A stretch of 64,000 nucleotides of DNA from Hyphomicrobiales bacterium (lineage in GTDB: Bacteria > Pseudomonadota > Alphaproteobacteria > Rhizobiales > Rhizobiaceae): the NCBI GenBank assembly GCA_900473745.1, contig UCMW01000021.1:62001-126000 (forward strand). The letters run 5' to 3'. A program made the translations under genes and the position numbers. Positions 8,464 to 19,393 of this stretch are shown piece after piece. How positions within the stretch are numbered: the first letter of the stretch is position 1; every line of letters starts with the position of its first letter. The notes below the pieces were generated by a model, which saw only the letters and a program-made list of their open reading frames with translations, made no database searches and was not told where the DNA came from.

Positions 8464-9111
8464 ATGGCTAAGACGGCGAAAGACACGCGCAGGAATGACC
8501 CTGAACGAACCAGGGAGGACATTCTGGATGTCGCAACGGAAGAGTTTTCCGAATTCGGCCTGTCGGGCGCGCGAGTCGATTCGATCGCCGAAAAGACACG
8601 CACGTCGAAGCGCATGATCTACTACTATTACGGCAGCAAGGAAGGGCTCTACCTTGCTGTCCTCGAGCGGGCTTACCGCAAGATCCGCTCGCTGGAGTCA
8701 GACCTGCAACTCGCAGAATTGCCACCCGAAGAGGCACTGCGGCAGCTGATCGGCACGACCTTCGATCACGACGAGCAGAACCCGGACTTCGTTCGGCTGG
8801 TCAGCATCGAGAACATCCACCATGCGATGCATATGACAAGATCAAACGAGATTGCGGATCTCAACATCTCCGTCATTCGCACCATTCAGGATATCCTTGA
8901 TCGGGGCCTGAAGAGCGGCGTCTTCAAGCGGCAGGCGGACGCGATCGACCTGCATATGCTCATAAGTGCATTCTGCTTTTTCCGGGTGTCGAACAGGTAC
9001 ACTTTCGGGACGATCTTCAAGCGCGATCTCTCCGAGCCTCTTCTCTATGCGCGGCACAAATCGATGATCACGAATGCGGTTCTCGGCTATCTGCGCGCGG
9101 ACTCACCCTGA
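8464..9111 (+). CDS. TetR-family regulator divergent from the quinate/shikimate operon
   Basis: A 215-residue regulator. Residues about 15-65 form the DNA-binding domain (ILDVATEEFSEFGLSGARV, then KRMIYYYYGSKEGLYLAVL), followed by a TetR_C-type ligand domain. The ATG at 8464 is preceded by GGATGGAGGAGC, a far better ribosome site than that of the in-frame ATG at 8437. It is transcribed away from the dehydrogenase/TRAP/dehydratase operon and is the obvious candidate for its substrate-responsive repressor. Catabolic quinate genes are usually described with LysR- or IclR-type regulators, so a TetR protein here is of some note. The ligand is unknown. Confidence 0.9.
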   Translation: MAKTAKDTRRNDPERTREDILDVATEEFSEFGLSGARVDSIAEKTRTSKRMIYYYYGSKEGLYLAVLERAYRKIRSLESDLQLAELPPEEALRQLIGTTFDHDEQNPDFVRLVSIENIHHAMHMTRSNEIADLNISVIRTIQDILDRGLKSGVFKRQADAIDLHMLISAFCFFRVSNRYTFGTIFKRDLSEPLLYARHKSMITNAVLGYLRADSP

Positions 9112-9373
9112 GCCTGTCGCGCATTTCCGCCTCCGGCCTCCCTGTTGCGAAGACTTGTGACGCGACAGACCCACGACGCTGCAAGCCTTCGGAACACGGA
9201 CGATCGTATTGCAACGAGTGGCACCCGCCAGCCTTAGGGCCGCCGAATCAGCCGTGCCGCGCTGGTCGAGGACAGTCTGGGCGAACGTCATCGAGATGCT
9301 CTTGCAGCACGCCGATCGCCAAGTTTGCGGGATTTCTTCCAGTCAAAATCAGGGCTGGCAGCCTGAGGCTTTA

Positions 9374-9449
9374 TGGTGCCCGGAGGCGGATTTGAACCAC
9401 CGACACGCGGATTTTCAATCCGCTGCTCTACCAACTGAGCTATCCGGGC
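9374..9449 (-). tRNA. tRNA-Phe (GAA)
   Basis: The minus strand folds as a complete cloverleaf: acceptor GCCCGGA, D-arm GCTC..GAGC, anticodon loop TTGAAAA (anticodon GAA), T-arm GGTTCAAATCC and an encoded CCA tail. The length is 76 bases with CCA. It lies downstream of yacG in the same direction. Confidence 0.97.
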
Positions 9450-9647
9450 ATCTCGGCTTGTTTGCAAAGCCTGCCGGTCTTTATTTCAAGACCGCCGGGG
9501 CATTTCCCCGGGAGCGAGCGGGGTTATAACATCTTGTTCGGCCATGTCCAGCGCCTTCGGCCACTTTTTTGAAGAAGATGTGAAAATGGCAGAAAGGTGA
9601 GCGAGAACAAAGGGATCACGTGACGGTCAGGAGGTATCAGCCAAGCG

Positions 9648-9860
9648 TCACGCGTAGCCGTCGTCCTCGGCCTTGGATTCGTCGTCGGCCACCGGAATGG
9701 CGTAGGAGCCTTTGAGCCAGCGCGAGAGATCGAGGTTGCGGCAACGGTCGGAACAGAAGGGGTAGTTTTCCCGCGTCGACGGGCGGCGGCATTCCGGGCA
9801 AGGCAGCGCCTTGCGCAGCGGCTCGACCTTGGCGGTCCGCTGTTGGTCTCCTTCCGCCAT
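9648..9860 (-). CDS. yacG: DNA gyrase inhibitor YacG
   Basis: A 70-residue zinc-finger protein that in other bacteria binds GyrB and inhibits gyrase. The four-cysteine site is visible as CPEC followed by CSDRC, then the conserved RNLDLSRWL segment and an acidic tail. The start at 9860 is two bases downstream of the maf stop, so the two are read together. The usual family length is 60-70 residues. Confidence 0.93.
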   Translation of the reverse strand: MAEGDQQRTAKVEPLRKALPCPECRRPSTRENYPFCSDRCRNLDLSRWLKGSYAIPVADDESKAEDDGYA

Positions 9861-9862
9861 GG

Positions 9863-10483
9863 TCAGCCCTCCGTCCAGCCCGTGTGCACGTCGTAGCCCT
9901 CGCCAGAGAGCATCTGCAGCGTCTCGAACAGCGGCAGGCCGACGACATTGGTGTAGGAGCCGACGATCTTCTGAACGAAGCTGCCGGCAATGCCCTGGAT
10001 GGCATAGGCCCCGGCCTTGCCCCGCCATTCGCCCGAGGCCAGGTAGCATTCGATGTCATAGCCGGAAAGGCGCTTGAAGCGGACCTTGGTTTCGACGATC
10101 TTCTGGCGCTGCTTGCCGTCAGGGCCGATCAGGCAGACGCCGGTGAACACCCAATGGCTGCGCCCGGAGAGAAGGTTCAGCGCCGAGGAGGCTTCCTGCA
10201 TGAGCTCGGCCTTGGGCAGGATGCGGCGACCGACGGCGACCACGGTGTCGGCCGCGAGAATGTAGCTATCGCCCCACGTCAGGTCCTTACGCACCTGCAG
10301 ATGGGCCGCCTTCGCCTTGTCTGCCGAAAGGCGGCGGGCAAGGGAGCGCGGGTGTTCGGATTTCTTCGGGGTCTCGTCGAGATCCATCGGCATCAGGCGT
10401 GCGGGCTCTATGCCCGCCTGCTTGAGGAGATCCACGCGGCGCGGCGACCCGGAGGCCAAAATCAGCTTCTGTCTCAATTCCAT
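9863..10483 (-). CDS. maf: Maf-like nucleoside triphosphate pyrophosphatase
   Basis: A 206-residue enzyme expected to hydrolyse non-canonical or methylated nucleoside triphosphates. It opens with the hallmark [18 protein letters not shown] and contains the [25 protein letters not shown] and [13 protein letters not shown] motifs and the [11 protein letters not shown] stretch. The ATG at 10483 has GAGGAGC upstream and starts directly before the first strand; a TTG at 10519 would add 12 unlikely residues. It lies in the conserved infA-maf-yacG order. Confidence 0.93.
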   Translation of the reverse strand: MELRQKLILASGSPRRVDLLKQAGIEPARLMPMDLDETPKKSEHPRSLARRLSADKAKAAHLQVRKDLTWGDSYILAADTVVAVGRRILPKAELMQEASSALNLLSGRSHWVFTGVCLIGPDGKQRQKIVETKVRFKRLSGYDIECYLASGEWRGKAGAYAIQGIAGSFVQKIVGSYTNVVGLPLFETLQMLSGEGYDVHTGWTEG

Positions 10484-10522
10484 CCGAACGCGCTCCTCAA
10501 GCCTCTGGTCAAAGGCCAAGGC

Positions 10523-10741
10523 TTACTTGAAGCGGTAGGTGATACGGCCCTTGGTCAGGTCGTAAGGTGTCATCTCGACCAGAACCTTGTCGCCTGCGAG
10601 AACGCGGATACGGTTCTTGCGCATGCGGCCAGCCGTGTGGGCGATGATTTCGTGTTCGTTTTCGAGCTTTACGCGGAAGGTGGCGTTCGGCAGCAATTCG
10701 GTGACGACGCCGGGGAATTCGAGGACTTCTTCTTTAGCCAT
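10523..10741 (-). CDS. infA: Translation initiation factor IF-1
   Basis: A 72-residue S1/OB-fold protein that binds the ribosomal A site during initiation. The sequence [13 protein letters not shown], then [26 protein letters not shown] and [14 protein letters not shown] is full-length and highly conserved. The 143-base region upstream (10742-10884) presumably carries its promoter. Confidence 0.98.
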   Translation of the reverse strand: MAKEEVLEFPGVVTELLPNATFRVKLENEHEIIAHTAGRMRKNRIRVLAGDKVLVEMTPYDLTKGRITYRFK

Positions 10742-10884
10742 AGAGCGGTTGTCTTTCCTGGGGTTTTAAAGCGGGGCGCGCGAAGGGCCCCGAAAATGTG
10801 GGCGGAAACTACACAATCGCCCGGCATTTGTGAACCTTGTAGATTCGGCTTTTGGAATTTGTTTCAAGAGGGGCAAAACCGGCG

Positions 10885-11346
10885 CTAATCCGGGGCGAGA
10901 ACCAGCCTGTCACGGATCAGCTTCGTCAGGCGATCCCGGACGTCGCGATAGGCGGAAAGCCGCTGCTCGCGGCTACCGGTCTCGACTGTCGGATCCTGCA
11001 TTGGCCAGTATTCCACCTCGACCGCGGAAGACCGCGTCAATTCGAGTGCTGCATGATGGGCTTCCGGCGTCAGCGTGATCACGAGATCGAAGTAGTCGTC
11101 TTCCATATCCTCCAGCGTCTGGGGCTGGCGGCGGCCGAGCGACAGGCCGATCTCGTCGAGCACGACATCTACGAAAGGATCGCGCTCCCCCTTCTTCACC
11201 CCGGCGGATGCGACCCAGGTGCCAGACGGGAGGGCCTGTCTTGCAATGGCCTCGGCCATGGGGCTGCGAATAACATTCTGGCCGCACATGAACAGGATCG
11301 CGCCGGGCCGCGAGGTGCGGCGGCTGTCGTCTGCGCCCTCGGTCAC
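10885..11346 (-). CDS. Low molecular weight protein phosphatase/arsenate reductase-like protein
   Basis: About 153 residues. The N-terminal P-loop reads FMCGQNVIRSPMAEA, fitting the C-x2-N-x2-R-S signature of low-Mr phosphatases, and a conserved DPT-type aspartate loop (MQDPTVE) occurs in the C-terminal part. It is part of the conserved hisD-UPF0262-phosphatase block. The likely start is GTG at 11346; a TTG at 11364 overlapping the UPF0262 stop would extend it by six codons. Whether the substrate is phosphotyrosine or arsenate cannot be decided here. Confidence 0.85.
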   Translation of the reverse strand: MTEGADDSRRTSRPGAILFMCGQNVIRSPMAEAIARQALPSGTWVASAGVKKGERDPFVDVVLDEIGLSLGRRQPQTLEDMEDDYFDLVITLTPEAHHAALELTRSSAVEVEYWPMQDPTVETGSREQRLSAYRDVRDRLTKLIRDRLVLAPD

Positions 11347-11351
11347 CGGCT

Positions 11352-11825
11352 CTAGCCCCGCCAATAGAGCACGCAGACCAGGGTAAAGAGACGGCGTGCC
11401 GTGTCGAAGTCGATCTTGATCTTGCCCGAGAGCCTGTCCATCAGCGTCTGGGAACCATCGTTGTGAATGCCGCGACGGCCCATGTCGATGGCCTCGATCT
11501 GCGACGGTGTCGAGGAGCGGATCGCCTCGTAATAGCTTTCGCAGATCATGAAGTAGTCCTTGATGATCCGCTGCAAGGGCGTCAGCGACAGGATGTGCAC
11601 GGCGACATCCTCGCCCGCTTCCGTCTTGATCGAGAAGACGAGCTTGCGATCCATCAATGACAGGAAAAGGTGGTAGGGGCCGCCGGGATGGCCGGCGGGT
11701 TCGAACGTATTTTCCTCGATCAGGTCGAAGATGGCGACCGCCCGCTCGTGCTCGACGTCGGGTGTCGAGCGCCCGATGGTCTCGTCCAGCACGACATCTG
11801 AGAGCCGGAAGTCGCCCGCCGCCAT
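11352..11825 (-). CDS. UPF0262 family protein
   Basis: A 157-residue conserved alphaproteobacterial protein of unknown function. Segments such as [31 protein letters not shown] and [17 protein letters not shown] identify the family. It starts three bases after the hisD stop, and its stop overlaps or abuts the phosphatase start, so it is read as part of the same transcript. No catalytic motif is recognisable. Confidence 0.9.
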   Translation of the reverse strand: MAAGDFRLSDVVLDETIGRSTPDVEHERAVAIFDLIEENTFEPAGHPGGPYHLFLSLMDRKLVFSIKTEAGEDVAVHILSLTPLQRIIKDYFMICESYYEAIRSSTPSQIEAIDMGRRGIHNDGSQTLMDRLSGKIKIDFDTARRLFTLVCVLYWRG

Positions 11826-11828
11826 GTG

Positions 11829-13127
11829 CTAGTCCCCGAGATTGAGGCGAATGGCGACGGAGCGGGCATGGGCTTCGAGCCCTTCCGATTTCGCGAGCGC
11901 AATTGCGGCCGGAGCCAGTTGCCGGAGCTGATCAGGGCCAAGCCGCAGGATCGAGGTGCGCTTGACATAGTCCAGCACCCCTAGCCCCGAGGAGAAGCGT
12001 GCGGATCGCGCCGTCGGCAGAACGTGGTTCGAACCGCCGACATAGTCGCCGATCACTTCCGGCGTATGGCGGCCGACGAAGATTGCGCCGGCATTGCGGA
12101 TGCCCGCGATCAAGGGTTCCGGATCGTCGACGGCCAGTTCCAGGTGTTCGGCTGCGATGCGGTTGGCCAGAGGTATCGAATCCTCGAGCTTCTCGACCAT
12201 GATGATCGCGCCGAAATCGCGCCAGCTGGCCGACGCCGTCTCGGCACGCGGCAGGGATATCAGCTGCCGTTCAACGGCCGCTTCCACCGCCTCGCCGAGT
12301 GCGCGATCGTCGGTGATGACAATGGACTGGGCGCCGGGATCATGTTCCGCCTGGGCGAGAAGGTCGGCCGCCAGCCAATCCGGATCATTGTCCTTGTCGG
12401 CAATGATGAGAACTTCGGAGGGACCTGCGATCATGTCGATGCCGACGGTGCCGAAGACCTGACGCTTGGCGGCTGCGACATAGGCATTGCCCGGTCCGAC
12501 GATCTTGGCGACCGGCGCGATTGTCTCCGTGCCATAGGCAAGGGCGGCAACCGCCTGGGCGCCGCCGATGCGGTAGATCTCGGTGACGCCAGCAATGCTG
12601 GCCGCCGCCAGAACCGTCGGGTTGATGGCACCGCCGGTGGCCGGCACGACCATGACGACACGCGGAACGCCTGCCACCTTGGCCGGCAGCGCGTTCATCA
12701 GTACCGAGCTCGGATAACTCGCCGTGCCGCCCGGCACGTAAAGGCCAACGGCGTCGATCGCCGTCCAGCGCGAACCGAGACGAACACCGATCGCGTCTTC
12801 GTAGATGTCATCCTTCGGCATCTGGCGGGCGTGATGGCGCTCGATACGCTCGGCGGCAAGCTTCAGGGCGTCGATCAGTGCAGGCGCCGTGGAGGCGAGT
12901 GCTGCTGCGATCTCTTCATCCGTCACCCGCATGGAGACGATCGAAAAATCCACGCCATCGAACCGTTTGGAATAGTCGGCCAGTGCCGCATCGCCACGCG
13001 CGCGCACATCGTCGATGATCTTGCGCACGACATCGTTGACGTCGTCGGACACTTCACGCTTGGTCGTCAGGAAGGCCGCAAAACGTGCCTCGAAATCCCC
13101 CGATGCCTGATCCAGCCAGATTGCCAC
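11829..13127 (-). CDS. hisD: Histidinol dehydrogenase
   Basis: Catalyses the last two steps of histidine biosynthesis, L-histidinol to L-histidine, using NAD and zinc. The 432-residue protein contains the YVPGGTASYPSSVLMNALPAK-type nucleotide region, the VGPGNAYV loop, MIAGPSEVLIIAD and AEHDPGAQS, which carries the Glu-His pair used in catalysis. The GTG at 13127 (V-AIWLDQASGDF) is chosen because related proteins start at this MAIWLD sequence; ATGs at 13187 and 13151 are possible. It lies downstream of the DUF2948 gene. Confidence 0.94.
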   Translation of the reverse strand: MAIWLDQASGDFEARFAAFLTTKREVSDDVNDVVRKIIDDVRARGDAALADYSKRFDGVDFSIVSMRVTDEEIAAALASTAPALIDALKLAAERIERHHARQMPKDDIYEDAIGVRLGSRWTAIDAVGLYVPGGTASYPSSVLMNALPAKVAGVPRVVMVVPATGGAINPTVLAAASIAGVTEIYRIGGAQAVAALAYGTETIAPVAKIVGPGNAYVAAAKRQVFGTVGIDMIAGPSEVLIIADKDNDPDWLAADLLAQAEHDPGAQSIVITDDRALGEAVEAAVERQLISLPRAETASASWRDFGAIIMVEKLEDSIPLANRIAAEHLELAVDDPEPLIAGIRNAGAIFVGRHTPEVIGDYVGGSNHVLPTARSARFSSGLGVLDYVKRTSILRLGPDQLRQLAPAAIALAKSEGLEAHARSVAIRLNLGD

Positions 13128-13195
13128 GCCCCGTAATTCCCTCTCAAGCATTCCCATTTCGATGACATCGTGAAGCTCCCGCGTCACTTGCCTTT

Positions 13196-13633
13196 TCAGC
13201 CTGCCTCATGCTCCGGACGCGCCGTCGTTTCCCAGGCGCCGCCGGTGTCGGCAAGCTGGGCCTCGATGCATTCCACTTCGAGCGCAACCATGCCACCGCC
13301 GGCCAAAACAAGTTCCACGGTGCCGTCTGGTCCCTCGCCCTTGGGAACATACCGGACCGCGAGCAGGCTCATCACCTCGTCGGCCTTGCTTCGATCAAAT
13401 CCGATCGAGCGCACGCTCTCCACGCGCTTGAAGCCGAGGGCCGCGCGACGGCGCTCGAAGCTCTTTGTGGCCCGCGCCGCCTTTTCCCAGACGAAGCGAT
13501 TGGCCGCGAGTGAAAACACGCCCGAGCGGGCCGAGAAGCTGAGGTCGCCGACCTTGAATACGGCGTCCTGCATATGGGCCGAGATGATCGAGAGATCATC
13601 GGCATCGAGCGCCAGCAGTTTCAAGTCCGTCAT
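13196..13633 (-). CDS. DUF2948 family protein
   Basis: A 145-residue conserved protein without known function. It begins MTDLKLLALDADDLSIISAH and contains FVWEKA and GFKRVESVRSIGFDRSKADEV stretches typical of this alphaproteobacterial family. It lies between murA and hisD in the usual rhizobial order. Confidence 0.88.
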   Translation of the reverse strand: MTDLKLLALDADDLSIISAHMQDAVFKVGDLSFSARSGVFSLAANRFVWEKAARATKSFERRRAALGFKRVESVRSIGFDRSKADEVMSLLAVRYVPKGEGPDGTVELVLAGGGMVALEVECIEAQLADTGGAWETTARPEHEAG

Positions 13634-13713
13634 GTCACCTCACAGTATCGCCTTTCGGCGGTGCCCGTCGAATTTCATGTTTTCGACATAGGTTGCGGCT
13701 TGTCCAGTGGCAA

Positions 13714-13738
13714 CGGGGCAAAAAGACTTTTCGCCCCG
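13714..13738. terminator. Hairpin between murA and the DUF2948 gene
   Basis: CGGGGCAAAAAG and CTTTTCGCCCCG form 12-base arms with one mismatch around a single base. In practice the strong part is the six G:C pairs with an AU-rich inner stem. It lies 33 bases after the murA stop. A proper U-run is missing on either strand, so termination is only a suggestion; an attenuating stem is equally possible. Confidence 0.4.
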
Positions 13739-13771
13739 CATCGCTGCGAAAGAGTGGGACCGAGCCGAGGC

Positions 13772-15064
13772 TCAGTCGCTGATACGCTCGACGATGGCGC
13801 CGCAGCGGGTGAGCTTTTCTTCCAGCCGCTCGAAACCGCGGTCGAGATGGTAGACGCGGCTCACCATGGTTTCACCTTCGGCAGCAAGGCCGGCGATGAC
13901 AAGCGACACCGAGGCGCGCAGGTCGGTCGCCATGACCGGAGCGCCACGCAGGCGGGTTACACCTTCGATGCGGGCGGTTTGGCCCGACAGCGTGATCTTG
14001 GCGCCGAGGCGGGCCAGTTCCTGCACATGCATGAAGCGGTTTTCAAAGATCGTCTCGGTGACATGGGAGACGCCATTGGCACGGGTCATCAGACCCATGA
14101 ACTGCGCCTGCAGGTCTGTCGGGAAGCCCGGGAAAGGTTCGGTCACGATATCGACAGGGCGGATTTGATCGCCATGGCCGATGACACGGATGCCGCCCTC
14201 GACGGCCGAAACTTCGGCACCGGCGCGACGGATTGCTTCAATGGCCGTATCGAGGAGCGTGATGTCGGTGCCCGACAGCGTCACGTCGCCGCCGGCCATG
14301 GCGACGGCCATGGCATAGGTGCCGGTCTCGATGCGATCGGGCAGAACCCGGTGACGGGCACCGGAGAGGCTGGTGACGCCCTCGATCGTGATGGTGGAGG
14401 TGCCGGCGCCTGAAATCTTCGCACCCATGGCGTTCAGGCAGTTGGCGAGATCGACGACCTCAGGCTCACGCGCGGCATTGCCGATCACGGTCGTGCCGCG
14501 GGCGAGCGAGGCTGCCATCAGCATGACGTGCGTTGCACCGACCGAGACCTTCGGGAAAGTGTAGCGGGCGCCGATCAGGCCGCCCTTCGGTGCCTTGGCA
14601 TTGATATAGCCGCCATCGATTTCCATCTCGGCGCCGAGTGCGGTCAGACCCTCGATGAAGAGATCGACCGGACGCGTGCCGATGGCGCAACCACCCGGCA
14701 GCGAGACGCGGGCCTGGCCTTCGCGGGCAAGCAATGGGCCGATGACCCAGAAGCTAGCGCGCATCTTCGAGACCAGCTCGTAAGGTGCGGTGGTGTCAGC
14801 GACGGTGCGGCAGGTGAAATGCACGGTGCGCGAATAGGAACCGTCCTGGTGTTCGCGGCGACCGTTGACGGCGATATCGACGCCGTGATTGCCGAGAATG
14901 CGGATCAGGCCTTCCACGTCTGCCAGATGCGGCACGTTTTCGAGCGTCAGCGTATCGGACGTCAAAAGCGAGGCGATCATCAGGGGAAGCGCTGCGTTCT
15001 TGGCGCCCGAGATCGGGATGATCCCGTTCAACGCATTGCCACCAACAATCCTGATGCGATCCAT
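13772..15064 (-). CDS. murA: UDP-N-acetylglucosamine 1-carboxyvinyltransferase
   Basis: First committed step of peptidoglycan synthesis: transfer of enolpyruvate from PEP to UDP-GlcNAc in the cytosol. The 430-residue protein starts MDRIRIVGG and has [11 protein letters not shown] with the conserved Lys-Asn, the active-site loop [13 protein letters not shown] with its cysteine (fosfomycin target), and [16 protein letters not shown]. Length and motifs are complete. The start at 15064 is standard; upstream in-frame codons do not resemble the family. Confidence 0.97.
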   Translation of the reverse strand: MDRIRIVGGNALNGIIPISGAKNAALPLMIASLLTSDTLTLENVPHLADVEGLIRILGNHGVDIAVNGRREHQDGSYSRTVHFTCRTVADTTAPYELVSKMRASFWVIGPLLAREGQARVSLPGGCAIGTRPVDLFIEGLTALGAEMEIDGGYINAKAPKGGLIGARYTFPKVSVGATHVMLMAASLARGTTVIGNAAREPEVVDLANCLNAMGAKISGAGTSTITIEGVTSLSGARHRVLPDRIETGTYAMAVAMAGGDVTLSGTDITLLDTAIEAIRRAGAEVSAVEGGIRVIGHGDQIRPVDIVTEPFPGFPTDLQAQFMGLMTRANGVSHVTETIFENRFMHVQELARLGAKITLSGQTARIEGVTRLRGAPVMATDLRASVSLVIAGLAAEGETMVSRVYHLDRGFERLEEKLTRCGAIVERISD

Positions 15065-15190
15065 GAGAGCCTGCGATACGGGCGAGAAATGCCCGCCTTT
15101 CCTTGAGAACGTGTGAGGGGAAGCCAATCCGGCGAGGCTGGCTCTTTAGACGAAAACTACGGGCGGTTCAATTGAAGCTGCAACGCTCGG

Positions 15191-15505
15191 TTAATCACCG
15201 GGTTTGGACGAATTTGCGGCAGGATCCGCATTGTTCGGCGCAGCCGCACCGCTCTTTCCGCCTTCAACCGCATCAGGCACAGCCAGACGCGCGGCTGGCA
15301 GTCCCACGCCATCCTCGGCCTCGCCGGCGCGCCGTGCCCGAGACTGCTGCTTGCGACGGGCAAGATTTTCACGCAGCTTCACCGCTGCCCGCTCGCGTCG
15401 GCGCGCTTCGGCATCGGAGAGAGCACGTTTTCCACGATCGCCGAGCCGGGCCGCTTCGATCGCGCCGTCTTCCGCTTCGCCCTTGTTTTCCGGGTCATTC
15501 GTCAT
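15191..15505 (-). CDS. Small charged hypothetical protein upstream of murA
   Basis: A 104-residue hydrophilic protein, rich in Arg, Ala and Glu. The central part (about residues 28-62, with RALSDAEARRRERAA and KLRENLARRKQQSRARR) looks helical and strongly basic; the C-terminus is low-complexity Ala/Pro. I do not recognise a domain. It lies 126 bases upstream of murA on the same strand, a position where rhizobia often carry a similar small gene. Nucleic-acid binding would fit the charge but is only a guess. Confidence 0.7.
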   Translation of the reverse strand: MTNDPENKGEAEDGAIEAARLGDRGKRALSDAEARRRERAAVKLRENLARRKQQSRARRAGEAEDGVGLPAARLAVPDAVEGGKSGAAAPNNADPAANSSKPGD

Positions 15506-15660
15506 GACCGGGTGATAACCGATCGGATCAAAATCGCAAAGTCACTTCCGAACCTGTCACAAAACTTGGCCGCCCAAACGCTTTACGGCTTGCGCTGCCC
15601 GAAACTCTATGGCAATAGGCGCCTCGTTCCGGGCAGACCAATACGCGTCGCCCGCCAGAT

Positions 15661-15735
15661 GCTGCTATAGCTCAGGGGTAGAGCACTCCCTTGGTAAGGG
15701 AGAGGCCGAGAGTTCAAATCTCTCTAGCAGCACCA
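15661..15735 (+). tRNA. tRNA-Thr (GGT)
   Basis: A full cloverleaf is visible: acceptor GCTGCTA pairing with TAGCAGC, D-arm GCTC..GAGC, anticodon stem CTCCC/GGGAG around loop TTGGTAA (anticodon GGT), T-loop GTTCAAATC and an encoded CCA. The length is 75 bases. There is no integrase or duplicated 3' end nearby. Confidence 0.97.
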
Positions 15736-15842
15736 TCAATCTCCCAGGCATTTTCTGTCCGTTAGCGCCGTATATCATCACCGCGAAATCGACTGCCGAT
15801 TTCAGCGCGCCGCAGCCTTGTGACGACGTGCTCTGCAAACAC

Positions 15843-16751
15843 TCAAGTCGGGCCGAGTCGCTCTCGTCCCGTCGCCCGGCGCACCACCTCCGCCACCTCC
15901 GTCAACTGTTTGGCGATCGGGCTCGTCTTGCGCCAGATCATGCCGATCGTGCGGGAGGGTTGCGGGTCTCCGAAGCGGGCAATGGAGACGTCGGCGGAGC
16001 GGGTCTCGACCTTCATGGCGATCTCCGGGATCAGTGTGACGCCGATGCCGGCGCCGACCATCTGGACCAAGGTGGAGAGCGAGCTGCCATCGAGGATTTC
16101 GCGCGGGCGCACCGAACCCATGTCGCAGAAGGAAAGGGCCTGCTCGCGGAAACAGTGTCCCTCCTCCAGGAGGAGCAGGCGCATCTCGCGCAGCATTTCC
16201 CTGTTCGGCACCGGCTTGGCAGCATCCTCCTTCGGGCGGACAAGCACGAAATTCTCCTCGAAGAGCGCCGTCTCCGTCATCGATGGTTCCGAGATCGGCA
16301 GGGCCACGATCGCCGTATCGAGGCGCCCTTCGGCCAGTTCCTGCAACAGTTTCGGCGTCACGGTCTCACGGACATGAATGTCGAGATCGGCATTTTCGCG
16401 CGTCAATTCCGAAATCATGACCGGCAGAAGATAGGGCGCGACCGTCGGGATCACCCCGATCCTCAGACGCCCGACCAGCTGTTTGCGGTGAGCGCGGGCG
16501 AGATCGCCCAGTTCATCGACGGAGCGCAGGATGTCCCGTACCCTTAGCAGGAACTCCTCGCCGAAAGCCGACAACCGTACCTGGCGGGCGGCCCGCTCGA
16601 AAAGTTCTGCGCCGAGGCTCTCCTCAAGCTCGCGGATCTGGACCGAGAGCGCCGGCTGGGAGATCGAGCAGTCGTCCGCCGCCCGTCCGAAATGGCCGTG
16701 ACGGGCCAGGGCCTCGAAATAACGGAGCTGCCTCAGGGTGAAATTTATCAT
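15843..16751 (-). CDS. oxyR: LysR-family peroxide sensor OxyR
   Basis: A 302-residue LysR regulator: winged helix at residues 1-60 (LRQLRYFEALARHGHFGRAA), then the periplasmic-binding-like sensor domain. It carries C200 and C209 in EGHCFREQALSFC, with the same spacing and context as the redox pair C199/C208 of E. coli OxyR, so peroxide sensing by disulfide formation is well supported. It is divergent from katG, the classic target, across a 264-base spacer. The start at 16751 directly precedes the helix-turn-helix. Confidence 0.95.
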   Translation of the reverse strand: MINFTLRQLRYFEALARHGHFGRAADDCSISQPALSVQIRELEESLGAELFERAARQVRLSAFGEEFLLRVRDILRSVDELGDLARAHRKQLVGRLRIGVIPTVAPYLLPVMISELTRENADLDIHVRETVTPKLLQELAEGRLDTAIVALPISEPSMTETALFEENFVLVRPKEDAAKPVPNREMLREMRLLLLEEGHCFREQALSFCDMGSVRPREILDGSSLSTLVQMVGAGIGVTLIPEIAMKVETRSADVSIARFGDPQPSRTIGMIWRKTSPIAKQLTEVAEVVRRATGRERLGPT

Positions 16752-19193
<2,442 letters not shown>

Positions 19194-19244
19194 GAGTTCA
19201 GTAGCCGGGGGCTCGTACGCCGGGCCCGTGGATGGGTTAAGGAA

Positions 19245-19275
19245 GCCGGAGATGCAACTGCATCTCCGGCTTTTT
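19245..19275 (+). terminator. Intrinsic terminator of katG
   Basis: A perfect 11-bp stem (GCCGGAGATGC / GCATCTCCGGC) with a four-base loop is followed by TTTTTC. It begins 52 bases after the katG stop. Confidence 0.92.
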
Positions 19276-19332
19276 CGTTGGTCGAACTGACGTAACAACC
19301 ATAGCGCGGCTTGGATGACCGAATTTGCGTCG

Positions 19333-19368
19333 AGAAAACAACACCGCCCCAGCAAGCCGGGGCGGTGT
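19333..19368 (-). terminator. Intrinsic terminator of galE
   Basis: A perfect 10-bp stem (ACACCGCCCC / GGGGCGGTGT) with an eight-base loop. Read on the minus strand it is followed by TGTTTTC. It lies 26 bases after the galE stop and back-to-back with the katG terminator. Confidence 0.8.
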
Positions 19369-19393
19369 CTCTCTGGCGCAACGAACCCTGTGT

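Noticed and set aside
15661-15735. tRNA-Thr as an integration site for a mobile island
   Set aside because: There is no integrase and no repeat of the tRNA 3' end; the next gene is oxyR.
15785-15803. GAAATCG-ACTGC-CGATTTC stem between tRNA-Thr and oxyR as a terminator
   Set aside because: The stem is AT-weak and no U-run follows on either strand.
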